A stretch of 37,007 nt of DNA from Saprospiraceae bacterium (GCA_021299835.1 JAJTER010000031.1:1-37007), one strand, 5' to 3'. Positions 17,500 through 26,469 are shown, counted from the stretch's first letter. Numbers and translations: made by a program. The notes: generated by a model not told the origin, from the letters alone.

Positions 17500-19053
17500 A
17501 TGTATAAATTATGTGTATTCCTTGTATTATTAGGTATTAATATACCATTATTTGGAAGGGATACAACGCTTTACAAAATAGTAACATCGACAAAGCCAAT
17601 TAGAAGTCTGGCAAAATTAAATGGTAATATTATTGTTACCCGGTATGATGGTGTGTTTGAATTTGATGGTGATAATTTCTTTAAAACAAGTATTAATAAG
17701 GAAAAGGTAAAGGTTACAAATAATGGAAACGAGAATTGGGCAAAATTGGTCAATTCAAAGTTAGATTATACTCAGGTGGAACTTTCAAATGATGGTATTT
17801 ATTGGGTACTGGTTAAAAATAAATTTATTTATGGGTTTAAGGTAACCGACAAAATTAAAAAATCATTGCCAGATCTGGCTATTAGAGGTATATACGCAAA
17901 CAATCATTCTTTACTTATCTCCACCTATAAAGGTTTTTATTTAAATCAAAAGCCAGTTTTTTCCGAAACCCTTTTTTTTTCAAATAGCAATATTATTGAA
18001 GAGAAGGGGCATTTTTATTTTGTGGCTAATGGCGAAATAATCTATAAAATGAGCATGGATGGATCAGAACTTGAAGAAATATTAGATCGTAGAAAATTAG
18101 AGAAGATTAATCAGCCTGCTGTGATTATTTTCCATAAGGGAATACTCTACATAGGAGGTGATAAAGGATTGGCCTTATATGGAATAAATAAAAAAATCCA
18201 ATTTCTTAGAGAAGGAATAGCCATTCATAATCTAAATATTATAAACGATAAACTTTGGATATCTGCAAGTGATGGCGTGTATATTCTTGAAAATAAAAAC
18301 CTTAACAAGGTTTTTAAAATCAATAATAGCACTGGTGTTTTTAATTTAGATGATTTGATCGTTTCTACCAGCTTCGAAGGACTGTGGACCTATGATATTA
18401 AAAAAAATAGATTAAAAAATGTCTTGTTAGGTTCCCCTTATGAAAAAATAGAAACGGATGCGTTTTATGAGGATAATTACGGTAATTTTTGGATAAGTAC
18501 TGTCAATGGATTAATTAGATACCATAGAGATAATAAAAATATTTCTGCCTTTTTGGAAGGAATAGAATTCAACAGGAGATCCTATTTTTTTTTAGGGGAT
18601 ACCATCTACCTTGGAAGTAATGGAAATGGATTAATCAGTTTCGATATCAAGGAATTGATTGCTGAAGATGGAATTAATACTCCCCCAAAAGAAAATTTCA
18701 GTTTTGTTTACCTGGGGTCTATCATTTTTATGGTTGTTTTGTTGATTGTGTTTTTCATTAGAATTATATTTAAACCGGTTGCTATAATAGTTGACCCTCC
18801 GAAAGAGAAAGTGGAAGCGGATGAAAATATATTTTTTTCATCTCTGGAAAATTATATCAGAGATCATATAGATGAGGTTAATATCGATCAAATCAGATAT
18901 CAGTCCGGTTTGACGAAATATGCTTTTTACACAAAATTTGTGAATCACTTTGGAAAAAAACCTAAAGAGTATCTGTCAGAAATAAAAATAAAAATTCTGC
19001 AAGAAAAGCAAAACCAGTTATTTAGGAAAAGAAATTCGGTGGAAGAAATATAA
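17500..19053 (+). CDS. Membrane-spanning one-component regulator: beta-propeller sensor + TM + half AraC domain (paralog 1)
   Basis: The 517-residue protein uses the ATG at 17500; an upstream in-frame TTG at 17494 is a less likely start. A signal peptide (about 1-20) precedes a sensor of repeated strands with the pattern hhxSTxxGhxxY, for example NFWISTVNGLIRY and LWISASDGVYIL. These resemble Reg_prop propeller blades (PF07494) of Bacteroidota hybrid two-component sensors. One transmembrane helix lies at about 403-426. After a linker, residues about 445-505 form a helix-turn-helix like the first half of an AraC domain (YQSGLTKYAFYTKF, FGKKPKEYL). No kinase, receiver or second AraC HTH follows. 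Likely topology is sensor outside the cytoplasmic membrane and HTH inside, so ligand binding could act directly on transcription. Ligand and targets are unknown. A close paralog follows 33 nt downstream. Confidence 0.8.
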   Translation: MYKLCVFLVLLGINIPLFGRDTTLYKIVTSTKPIRSLAKLNGNIIVTRYDGVFEFDGDNFFKTSINKEKVKVTNNGNENWAKLVNSKLDYTQVELSNDGIYWVLVKNKFIYGFKVTDKIKKSLPDLAIRGIYANNHSLLISTYKGFYLNQKPVFSETLFFSNSNIIEEKGHFYFVANGEIIYKMSMDGSELEEILDRRKLEKINQPAVIIFHKGILYIGGDKGLALYGINKKIQFLREGIAIHNLNIINDKLWISASDGVYILENKNLNKVFKINNSTGVFNLDDLIVSTSFEGLWTYDIKKNRLKNVLLGSPYEKIETDAFYEDNYGNFWISTVNGLIRYHRDNKNISAFLEGIEFNRRSYFFLGDTIYLGSNGNGLISFDIKELIAEDGINTPPKENFSFVYLGSIIFMVVLLIVFFIRIIFKPVAIIVDPPKEKVEADENIFFSSLENYIRDHIDEVNIDQIRYQSGLTKYAFYTKFVNHFGKKPKEYLSEIKIKILQEKQNQLFRKRNSVEEI

Positions 19054-19061
19054 TAATTGTT

Positions 19062-19069
19062 TATATTTG
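19062..19069 (+). promoter_or_regulatory. Candidate -7 element (TATATTTG) before regulator paralog 2
   Basis: TATATTTG matches TAnnTTTG exactly in the 33-nt gap between the paralogs, 17 nt before the ATG at 19087. No TTG at the usual distance upstream is seen. The second gene may therefore be expressed separately from the first, with a very short leader. Confidence 0.4.
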
Positions 19070-19086
19070 GAAACATAACATCCAAA

Positions 19087-20622
19087 ATGATTAAATATTC
19101 CTTACTTTTTATATCCTTTTTTTGCCTAGTCACTCTATCAGGAAGAGATACTACCCTTTTTAAAATCATTACTTCTCCTACGCCCATAAGACACATGGTC
19201 AAAATTGAGGGGAAAATTATTTTGGCACGTTATGATGGTATTTTTGAATTTGATGGGGAAAATTTCAATAAATCCAGTTACGAATACAGTGATTTATCTG
19301 CATCCCTTGAAAAAAATGAGCAATGGGCTAAATTGGCAGACCCTAAAATAGATGTTGCACAAGTTGAGTTATCCAGCGGCGGTATATATTGGGTTCTTAT
19401 CAGAAATAAGTTTTTATACGGTTTTCGAATTATAGAAAAAATTAAAAGAATTCTCCCTGAATATTCCATACGGGGTATTTATGTTTCAGGGGACTCTACT
19501 TATGTAGCCACTTATAATGGCTTCTATTTAGGAAATAAACAAATATATAAGGATACACTTCTTTTTTCAAATTCTAATTTCTGGATAGATAAGGAATACA
19601 TTTATTTTTCAGCAAATTATGAAGATCATGTTTATCGGGTCGATAAGCAATTCTCAAATTTGAAAATAATAATGCCAGGGGAGCTTAAAAATAAATTTAT
19701 CGCTCATATCTCGAGTGTATCCATATTTAACGAGTATTTATATGTTGGGGGAGAGAGAGGTTTTGGAAGGTTTAATGAAAAATCTGGCTTTGAATTGATG
19801 GATAAAAATATCGAGGTATCGAGTATTCAAATTTTTAAAGGTAAGTTATGGTTGGCCTGCGTAGATGGGATTTATGTGTTGGAAGCTGGAAAATTAGTCA
19901 GGAAATTCAATGAGGGTAGCACAGGTCTTTTTCCCGTAGGCAATAAATTGTTTTCAACCGGTTTTGAAGGACTTTGGGAATATGATACAGCGCTCAATAA
20001 GTGGACCAATATTTTAAAAGGAACCGTTTATGAGGATATTGAATCCGATGCCCTTTACGCTGATCTGTTTGGAAATTATTGGATAAGTACCATTGATGGA
20101 ATACTGAAGTACAATGTTAAAGATAAAAAGATAACGACTACCCTGGAGGGAACAGAATTTAATAGAAGATCTTACTTTTTTAAAAGGGATACCTTATATT
20201 TTGGAAGTAACAGTAATGGTCTGATTAGTTTTGAGGTAGAAAATATGATTTCTGATGATGTCATGAATTCTATTGAAGGTAAAAAGGGAAAATTTGGCTA
20301 TTTCCTTATGTTTTTATTTCTAATAAGTTTTCTGATTACTTTTTTTATATGGTGGTTCAAAAGAAAGCAAATGCCTGCTTATAATCAGGATACTAGTAAG
20401 CAAAATAAAAGAACAGACACGAATAAAATATTTTCAGAACTTGAAATTTATATCAGAAATAATATTGATGATTTGAATGTAGATCAAATTAGATATCAGA
20501 CGGGATTAACTAAATATGCTTTCTACACAAAATTTCAAGAATATTTTGGTAAAAAACCAAAAGAATTGATAGCTGAAATTAAAGAACAGATTTTGTCTGA
20601 AAACCAAAGAGTTACAAAATAA
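19087..20622 (+). CDS. Membrane-spanning one-component regulator: beta-propeller sensor + TM + half AraC domain (paralog 2)
   Basis: The 511-residue protein is a tandem paralog of the preceding gene, with the same order: signal peptide (about 1-20, from the ATG at 19087; the upstream TTG at 19057 would spoil it), exported propeller-like sensor with blades such as NYWISTIDGILKY and LWLACVDGIYVLE, one TM helix at about 401-424 (rich in Phe, ending WWFKRK), then a half AraC HTH at about 448-508 (YQTGLTKYAFYTKF). By eye about two thirds of the 60 HTH residues are identical to paralog 1. The sensor is clearly related but more divergent, so the two may read different ligands but similar DNA sites, or form heterodimers. 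Function and targets are unknown. Confidence 0.8.
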   Translation: MIKYSLLFISFFCLVTLSGRDTTLFKIITSPTPIRHMVKIEGKIILARYDGIFEFDGENFNKSSYEYSDLSASLEKNEQWAKLADPKIDVAQVELSSGGIYWVLIRNKFLYGFRIIEKIKRILPEYSIRGIYVSGDSTYVATYNGFYLGNKQIYKDTLLFSNSNFWIDKEYIYFSANYEDHVYRVDKQFSNLKIIMPGELKNKFIAHISSVSIFNEYLYVGGERGFGRFNEKSGFELMDKNIEVSSIQIFKGKLWLACVDGIYVLEAGKLVRKFNEGSTGLFPVGNKLFSTGFEGLWEYDTALNKWTNILKGTVYEDIESDALYADLFGNYWISTIDGILKYNVKDKKITTTLEGTEFNRRSYFFKRDTLYFGSNSNGLISFEVENMISDDVMNSIEGKKGKFGYFLMFLFLISFLITFFIWWFKRKQMPAYNQDTSKQNKRTDTNKIFSELEIYIRNNIDDLNVDQIRYQTGLTKYAFYTKFQEYFGKKPKELIAEIKEQILSENQRVTK

Positions 20623-20716
20623 AAAGAGTAAGTTCAGAAAAAAGTTTGATGAAATTCTGAAAAAAATCCGACGTCATTCAAAATATTTGGACATTTCACC
20701 CATTTTTTATCGCTAA

Positions 20717-20750
20717 TTGTTTTATTAAAATTTTGATAAAGCTATATTTG
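20717..20750 (+). promoter_or_regulatory. Candidate Bacteroidota promoter for a possible small RNA
   Basis: TTG (20717-20719) and TATATTTG (20743-20750) are separated by 23 nt, within the range for Bacteroidota -33/-7 promoters. Transcription would start near 20757, 130 nt before the next gene, and run into a terminator-like hairpin at 20821-20859. Confidence 0.5.
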
Positions 20751-20756
20751 TATAAT

Positions 20757-20859
20757 CTAAAGAAATCAGGGCTAAAAACTAATAAAAATATAAAGATTTA
20801 TAACTGGGAGTAATTTTGGAAAAAGGGGAATGCCTGCGGGTTATTTCCCTTTTCTTTTT
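20757..20859 (+). ncRNA. Possible small RNA of about 100 nt between promoter and terminator
   Basis: The interval between a well-formed promoter and an intrinsic terminator contains no reading frame of note and could be an independent small RNA. I recognise no known RNA family in it (no 4.5S, 6S or tmRNA signature). The alternative is that the hairpin only ends the regulator transcript and the promoter is fortuitous. The start coordinate is estimated from the -7 element. Confidence 0.35.
20821..20859 (+). terminator. Intrinsic terminator after the regulator pair / possible small RNA
   Basis: AAAAGGGGAA (20821-20830) pairs with TTTCCCTTTT (20844-20853) including one G-U pair, with a 13-nt loop, followed by C and five T. 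It lies upstream of the SRPBCC gene start at 20889. Confidence 0.7.
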
Positions 20860-20888
20860 GTAGGAAAAGGGATTATCTTTAGGAAAAA

Positions 20889-21392
20889 ATGAAATCTTCA
20901 GTTCAAATTTCTACCATTTTTCCAACAACTTTAGAACGCGCTTTTAAAACCCCGATGCTTTGTGATGTCACGAAAATACATACTGGCTATAGCGTGACGC
21001 CTAAAGTGACTCATTGCACAGAAGACGAAACCTGGGGTAAAAAAGGTGGAACCCGCAAAATATTCATGGCAAAGACGTCATCTTTTAAAGGAGGAGAAGC
21101 TTCGTTAGATAAAGTATTGGAAAGAAGAGAAAATGAATATTGGAAAATTGAAATTTCTGACTTCAAAATGCCTTCTATGGGTTTTGAGAAATTTCAGGGA
21201 GAATGGTTCACCAATCAAATCAAGGAAGGGGAAGTGGAAATTATTTATAAATATACCATGTACTCCAATAGCCTGATGCTCTATCCCTTCCACTGGCTTT
21301 TTACCAAAATTATCTGGAGGAATTATATGAGACACGTATTGGAGAACGTTAAAAAACTAGCTATTTCAGAGGCTCCTTATGTAAATTTATAA
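20889..21392 (+). CDS. SRPBCC (START/Bet v1-like) superfamily protein
   Basis: The 167-residue cytosolic protein opens with VQISTIFPTTLERAFKTP, the typical first strand and helix of SRPBCC ligand-binding folds. It ends with a long helix (NYMRHVLENVKKLAISEA). Such proteins bind hydrophobic ligands or act as cyclases or hydrolases; nothing here indicates a substrate. It has no signal peptide. The gene is preceded by a terminator, so it is likely its own unit. TATCTTTA at 20874-20881 is a near-match to a -7 box and would give an almost leaderless message. Confidence 0.75.
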   Translation: MKSSVQISTIFPTTLERAFKTPMLCDVTKIHTGYSVTPKVTHCTEDETWGKKGGTRKIFMAKTSSFKGGEASLDKVLERRENEYWKIEISDFKMPSMGFEKFQGEWFTNQIKEGEVEIIYKYTMYSNSLMLYPFHWLFTKIIWRNYMRHVLENVKKLAISEAPYVNL

Positions 21393-21483
21393 TGATTAGC
21401 AAGACGTTAATATAGTAAGATATGTCTATTATTTTGCATGTTTGTTGGAATGGCGCATAAAGAGGTTCACTGGGTATTTCCTT

Positions 21484-21972
21484 TTACAAAATCTTTGTTT
21501 TCTTCAAATCATTCTTTTTGCTTAGTTGATCAATGTATTTCAACATCATTTTTACTTGTTTATCTTCCGATGTTAAAGACGTAATTTTTCCTGTCATTTC
21601 TTTTTTTTCGTTTTCCGATAGCTTTTTGAATGCTTCTAATACTCCAGCGTCTTTAAAGGTATCTAAAATTTCCTTTTCACTAATCTCCTCCGTTGAAGTC
21701 AACAAGTATAGGGTAACAGTTACCGTGTCACCACCCTTTTTGTTGATTGATTTTCTGATATTGTTATTGATTGAAATGAGTTTGTCCTGTCCTGTGATGG
21801 TAAACAGATTGATGCGCTCAATTTTATAATGGTCAATAGTACCTGATACTTTTAAAGTTCCCCATTTCCCAATAATGTGTTTCGTATTGGGAATTTGTAT
21901 GTGATATGTCCAGGCGCCTTTACCTGGTTCATATTTTAATTCAAGTTTTTTATCTTTTACTATGTATTCCAT
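21484..21972 (-). CDS. DUF1905 + YdeI/OmpD-associated domain protein
   Basis: The 162-residue cytosolic protein has two small domains. Residues about 5-88 match DUF1905 (PF08922), seen in GKGAWTYHIQIP, the central GKWGTLKVSGTID strand pair and the end KKGGDTVTVTLYL. Residues about 100-155 match the YdeI/OmpD-associated helical domain (PF13376): LEAFKKLSENEKKEM followed by a basic helix. This domain pair is widespread, and its biochemical role is not established. The start is the only ATG consistent with the DUF1905 N-terminus. Its 5' end abuts the remnant of a monooxygenase-like gene on the other strand. Confidence 0.8.
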   Translation of the reverse strand: MEYIVKDKKLELKYEPGKGAWTYHIQIPNTKHIIGKWGTLKVSGTIDHYKIERINLFTITGQDKLISINNNIRKSINKKGGDTVTVTLYLLTSTEEISEKEILDTFKDAGVLEAFKKLSENEKKEMTGKITSLTSEDKQVKMMLKYIDQLSKKNDLKKTKIL

Positions 21973-21985
21973 TTTTTTTAGTTGT

Positions 21986-22150
21986 CCTTTAACAATAATA
22001 GAAGTTTATGCCAATTTGAAGGCTTATCAATCTCATATACTGACCCCTCATTTTAAAAAATACAAGGATACTGTCAAGGATATGGTTTTGTCATTAGAGC
22101 TAATTGATACCGAATTGATTGAAAGAGTGAATAAAGACGATTTCAAATGA
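21986..22150 (+). pseudogene. C-terminal fragment of a putative quinol monooxygenase (ABM domain)
   Basis: The frame ending at TGA 22148-22150 encodes LTIIEVYANLKAYQSH, then TPHFKKYKDTVKDMV and SLELIDTE. This closely follows the second half of small antibiotic-biosynthesis-monooxygenase (PF03992, YgiN-like) proteins, which are usually about 100 residues. The first half, about 45-50 residues, is missing: upstream sequence runs directly into the start of the DUF1905 gene on the opposite strand. An in-frame ATG at 21962 would give a 62-residue product, but the fold would be incomplete. I read it as a decayed remnant. Confidence 0.7.
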
Positions 22151-22196
22151 ATTAGTACACTGTTTTATTTTAAAATAAGTCAATCCGACCGAGGTA

Positions 22197-23372
22197 TTAA
22201 AGTTGAAATTTGTACAAATTGGCTATACCTTGTTGGTATTCCAATTCTAGTTGCAAATACTTATCATAAGATGAATAATAAAAATTTTCTTCGTAGAAAT
22301 ACTGAATCATCGTTAACTGCCCCATTTTCAATGCCTTATTTAAAAGACCTGTATCACTTATCGATAATAACATCTGATGGTATTCCCGCAAAGCATTCAA
22401 TCTTCCAACCACTTTATCATAATAGCCTTTTTTTTCCAGTTTATACCCAACGAATTGCATCTCAGCATTGGCATTTGCAAAATCAAGGTTTGCCCGAGCA
22501 GCATTCACTTTATTTTTATTTTCCCACAAAGGAATAGTAATACCTGTGTGCACCCCTTGATAACTCTGTCCCAAAATACTCTGAGCGTGATAACCTGTTT
22601 CAATCTTTGGCAATACCATAGCCTTTTGAACCAAAAGTTGTCTTTGCATAATTTCAATTTCCTGTTGGAAAATCTTCAAAACCGGATCATTGGCTTTAAT
22701 CATACTATCTAAAACGCTAAATTCGGGTAAAGCAACTTCTGATGGATAAATGGTATCTGTGACAACCAGCGGAATTCCCCCATTTAATTCTGTAAGTTTT
22801 GTAGTGTTTGCTTGAATTAAATGGTTATTTAATGAGGTATCATTTCGAATATTTAGCCATTGCAATTTTGCTTTATTTAGATCTAATATTATTGCATCCC
22901 CTTGAATCATTTTCTTTTGATAGTCATTAACCAACTCGCTTGTATTGGTTAATCTTCGATGTAATTCTACAGCCTTTTTATTTAAAAAAATGAGCTCCAG
23001 GGTGATTAACTTGGCTTGTAATAAAATTTCCTGTCTATGCACTTGTTGTTGCATTTCCGTATGTAGCACCTGAGAAACAGATAAAGAATTTTTTCGGCGA
23101 TACGTGGTAGGAAAGTCAAATCTTTGGGTAATTGAAAAATCCTTTTGATTTCCTGCCCCTGCTGGGGATCCAAACAGAAAGTCGTATTCAATCTGCGGAT
23201 CATAAGGAGTAAGTCCTGTTTTGAATTCTTCCCCTTTAGCTTGCCAGAATTTAGCATTCGACTGAATAGACTTATTATTTTTTTCAACGTTTTTTAATAC
23301 ACTATCAATGATGGATTGAGCATTTATTCGATTGAACGAGAAAATGGCTAACATGATTAGGATATTTCTCAT
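22197..23372 (-). CDS. TolC-family outer-membrane channel of a heavy-metal RND efflux system
   Basis: The 391-residue protein has a signal peptide (about 1-19, ending RINAQ) followed by long alpha-helical hairpins and short barrel strands, typical of the outer-membrane efflux protein family (CusC/CzcC-like). The strand segments FSITQRFDFPTT and GVHTGITIPLWENK and the helical stretches fit the duplicated TolC pattern. It would form the outer-membrane exit duct for the RND pump encoded just upstream. Its ATG overlaps the pump stop by 4 nt (ATGA), so the two are translationally coupled. It is the last gene of the efflux operon. The size is slightly short for TolC but usual for Bacteroidota metal-efflux members. 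Confidence 0.9.
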   Translation of the reverse strand: MRNILIMLAIFSFNRINAQSIIDSVLKNVEKNNKSIQSNAKFWQAKGEEFKTGLTPYDPQIEYDFLFGSPAGAGNQKDFSITQRFDFPTTYRRKNSLSVSQVLHTEMQQQVHRQEILLQAKLITLELIFLNKKAVELHRRLTNTSELVNDYQKKMIQGDAIILDLNKAKLQWLNIRNDTSLNNHLIQANTTKLTELNGGIPLVVTDTIYPSEVALPEFSVLDSMIKANDPVLKIFQQEIEIMQRQLLVQKAMVLPKIETGYHAQSILGQSYQGVHTGITIPLWENKNKVNAARANLDFANANAEMQFVGYKLEKKGYYDKVVGRLNALREYHQMLLSISDTGLLNKALKMGQLTMIQYFYEENFYYSSYDKYLQLELEYQQGIANLYKFQL

Positions 23373-26300
23373 TTTATTTCTGTTTTATTATTTGCTAAAT
23401 AATATACAATGGGAACCACAAACAGGTTTAGTAATGTGGAACTCAATAAGCCACCAAGTATGACTTTTGCCATTGGGCTTTGAATTTCATTTCCAGGCAA
23501 ATCACCACCCATTGCCAAAGGAATCAATGCTAGTCCAGCGGTAAGAGCGGTCATCAATATTGCACTCAATCTGTCTTTTGACCCGTTGATAATGGTGTCT
23601 TTCAATGCCATTCCTTGTTTTTGAAGCATTTGGTAATGTGAAACCAATAAAATTCCGTTTCTGGTTGCTATACCAAACAAGGTAATGAACCCAATAATTG
23701 CAGGAATACTTAGCATACCTGATGTGAGCCAAACGCTTAACACGCCACCGATTAAGGCTAAAGGAAGATTCAATAGAATAATTGTAGAGATTTTTACTGT
23801 TTTAAACTCCTGATAGAGCAAAAAGAAGATAACTAAAAGGGCTAATATGGAAGTTAATACTAAAGTTCTTGATGCTTCTTTCTCCGCTTCAAATTGTCCA
23901 CCATATTCTATCCGATAACCTTCAGGTAGTTTAACCTCAGTTTCAATCTTAGTTCTCATTTCATCAACCACACTTTTTTGATCTCTGCCTGCAACATTCG
24001 CAGAAACTACGGTTTTTCGTTGAACGTTTTCTCTGTTTATGGTATTCGGTCCAAGGGTTGAAACAACTTCAGCAACATAACTTAAAGGGATTTTCTGTCC
24101 ATCTCCTGCATCAATCAGTGTATTTTTGATATGCTCCATTTTGCCTCTGTTATCCTCATCAAATCGAAGTATTAAATCAAAACGTTTATTTTCCTCATAT
24201 ACTTCAGAAACCTTTTCTCCGGCAAATGCAACGTCTGTAAATTCTGCAAATTCACCTATGGTAATACCGTATTTGCCCAACATACTTCTATTAGCTTTAA
24301 TTTGGATCTGTGGTATTTGAATTTGAGGCTCTGAATTTAAATCAACCATACCCTCAATACCTTCTATGGATTTTTTGACTTCGTTAGACAAATTTTGTAA
24401 GGTGCCTAAATCTGTTCCGAAAATCTTAATGGCTATATTTGCTCTGGTACCAGAGAGCATGTGATCAATTCTATGGCCAATAGGTTGTCCAATGGTAATA
24501 TTAGCGCCAGAAATACTTGCCATTTTTTGACGCACATCCTTCATGAAATCATCTCTGTTTCTGTCTTTGAGTTCAAATGGAGCGTCAATTTCAGATGCAT
24601 TTACACCTTGAGCATGTTCATCAAGTTCAGCCCTGCCAGTGCGTCTCGTGGTAATTTTAATTTCAGGAACTGTCAATAATGTTTTTTCAACCTGAACGCC
24701 AATTTTATTGCTTTCCTCCAGAGAAATCCCTGGCATACTTGTTACGCTGACTACCAACGAACCCTCATTAAATTCAGGCAAAAAACTCCGACCTAAGGAC
24801 CCAAGTAAAATCAGTGAGGCTACAAAAAGAGCCAAGGAAACACCCAGGATGGGCTTTTTGTATCTCATGGCCATATTCAAGCTATTCTCATACAAACTGC
24901 TGAGTTTCCGAACCAGCCAGCTTTCTTTGTGCTGTCTTTCCAGCATCTTATCTCCAGTGAGAAGATAACTACAAAGTACTGGCGTAATAGATATTGCGAC
25001 AATGAGCGAAGCAAATAAAGCAACAATAAATGCAATGCCTAATGGCGCCAATAATCTTCCTTCCATTCCAGATAAAAAGAAAAGTGGAATGAAGGCGACA
25101 ATGATTATGAAAGTTGCATTTATAACCGATGTTCTTATTTCAACGGATGCATCATAAATTACTTTGATTTTGTTTTTTTGTAACTCACGAGGTTTAGCCG
25201 CATTTTCTTTTAGTCTCCTGAATACATTTTCAACATCTATAATTGCGTCATCTACCAAATCGCCAATGGCAATGGCCATACCACCTAAACTCATTGTGTT
25301 GATGGTAAATCCAAACCATTTCAAAACGAGAATAGCAGCTATAAGTGAGATTGGAATTGCGACAAGAGAAATCACTGTTGCCCTCCAATTCATTAAGAAT
25401 AAAAATAGTATCAATACCACGAATAAAGAGCCTTCTATGAGTGTTTTCTTAATATTCCCAATGGAGGCATTTATGAAATCGGATTGACGAAATATATGAG
25501 TGTTTATTTGTAGATCTCCAGGTAAGCTTTTCTTTAATTCAAAAAGGGATTGATCGATTTTGTCTGTCAATGCTAAGGTATTAGTGCCTGGCTGTTTCAT
25601 TACAGTCATGATTACTGCCGGACTACCCTTTAAGGATCCGTCACCAATTTTAATGGACGAACCAATTTTAAGTTCAGCAACATCCTCTAGTTTTATAGGG
25701 ATGCCATCCTGAGTTTTTATAACCGATTTCCCTAAATCAATCAAGTCGTTGGTTCTGCCAATGCCTCGAACAATATACTCATTTCCATATTCCTGCATGA
25801 ATCCACCGGATGCATTTGTGTTCGCTTCTTTTGATGCTTTTAAAAGTTCAGACAATGAAACATTATATGATTTCATTTTTTGTGGCGAAGCCAGAATTTG
25901 ATACTGTTTATACTCTCCACCAATGACAACTACTTGAGATACACCACCAATAGATAATAACAGCGGTCTAATATTCCAATCGGCAATAGTCCTAATATCC
26001 AGTTGATTCATTTTTTTAGCAGTGACACTAATCAACATAATTTCTCCCATAATTGAGGATTGGGGAGCCATGATGGGTGCACTTACACCACTTGGCAGCT
26101 GATTTGCGACGATACTAATTTTTTCACTTACAATTTGTCTGGCTTTATAAATATCAGTTCCCCAATCAAATTCTACCCAAACAATGGATATACCGGCAGA
26201 TGATGATGAACGAACTCTTCTTACGTTGCCTGAACCATTTACGGATGTTTCTATTGGAAACGTTACCAGACGTTCAACTTCTTCAGGGGCCATTCCATGC

Positions 26301-26458
26301 GATTCTGTAAGCACAACAACAGTTGGAGCTGTTAAATCAGGAAATACATCAACTTCCATTTTTGATGCAGAATATGTCCCCCAAAAGATGAGAATTGCAG
26401 ATACAGCAATAACTAATAAGCGATTGTGTAGAGAATAACTTATAATTCTATTTAACAT
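23369..26458 (-). CDS. CusA/CzcA-family heavy-metal RND efflux pump
   Basis: The 1029-residue inner-membrane proton antiporter shows the HME-RND pattern: a first TM helix, the segment KMEVDVFPDLTAPTV (32-46) and large periplasmic loops. A charged TM4 motif GDLVDDAIIDVEN begins at 399, with Asp403, Asp404, Asp408 and Glu410 the likely proton-relay residues. A duplicated second half follows. Such pumps extrude Cu(I)/Ag(I) or Zn/Co/Cd from periplasm or cytoplasm through the adaptor and TolC-like channel encoded beside it. The specificity residues cannot be settled by eye, so neither cusA nor czcA is assigned. It lies 11 nt after the adaptor gene and overlaps the channel gene. Confidence 0.95.
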   Translation of the reverse strand: MLNRIISYSLHNRLLVIAVSAILIFWGTYSASKMEVDVFPDLTAPTVVVLTESHGMAPEEVERLVTFPIETSVNGSGNVRRVRSSSSAGISIVWVEFDWGTDIYKARQIVSEKISIVANQLPSGVSAPIMAPQSSIMGEIMLISVTAKKMNQLDIRTIADWNIRPLLLSIGGVSQVVVIGGEYKQYQILASPQKMKSYNVSLSELLKASKEANTNASGGFMQEYGNEYIVRGIGRTNDLIDLGKSVIKTQDGIPIKLEDVAELKIGSSIKIGDGSLKGSPAVIMTVMKQPGTNTLALTDKIDQSLFELKKSLPGDLQINTHIFRQSDFINASIGNIKKTLIEGSLFVVLILFLFLMNWRATVISLVAIPISLIAAILVLKWFGFTINTMSLGGMAIAIGDLVDDAIIDVENVFRRLKENAAKPRELQKNKIKVIYDASVEIRTSVINATFIIIVAFIPLFFLSGMEGRLLAPLGIAFIVALFASLIVAISITPVLCSYLLTGDKMLERQHKESWLVRKLSSLYENSLNMAMRYKKPILGVSLALFVASLILLGSLGRSFLPEFNEGSLVVSVTSMPGISLEESNKIGVQVEKTLLTVPEIKITTRRTGRAELDEHAQGVNASEIDAPFELKDRNRDDFMKDVRQKMASISGANITIGQPIGHRIDHMLSGTRANIAIKIFGTDLGTLQNLSNEVKKSIEGIEGMVDLNSEPQIQIPQIQIKANRSMLGKYGITIGEFAEFTDVAFAGEKVSEVYEENKRFDLILRFDEDNRGKMEHIKNTLIDAGDGQKIPLSYVAEVVSTLGPNTINRENVQRKTVVSANVAGRDQKSVVDEMRTKIETEVKLPEGYRIEYGGQFEAEKEASRTLVLTSILALLVIFFLLYQEFKTVKISTIILLNLPLALIGGVLSVWLTSGMLSIPAIIGFITLFGIATRNGILLVSHYQMLQKQGMALKDTIINGSKDRLSAILMTALTAGLALIPLAMGGDLPGNEIQSPMAKVILGGLLSSTLLNLFVVPIVYYLANNKTEIK

Positions 26459-26469
26459 ATCATCTTATT

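Noticed and set aside
18945-19202. Minus-strand open frame across the junction of the two regulators
   Set aside because: Antisense to two conserved frames with no recognisable motif.
17500-20622. Tandem genes as ordinary hybrid two-component sensors (HTCS)
   Set aside because: No histidine kinase, ATPase or receiver motif lies between the TM helix and the HTH, and the proteins are only about 510 residues.
22271-22712. Plus-strand open frames inside the TolC-like gene
   Set aside because: Overlap an established gene in antisense; their composition looks like reverse-complement coding bias.
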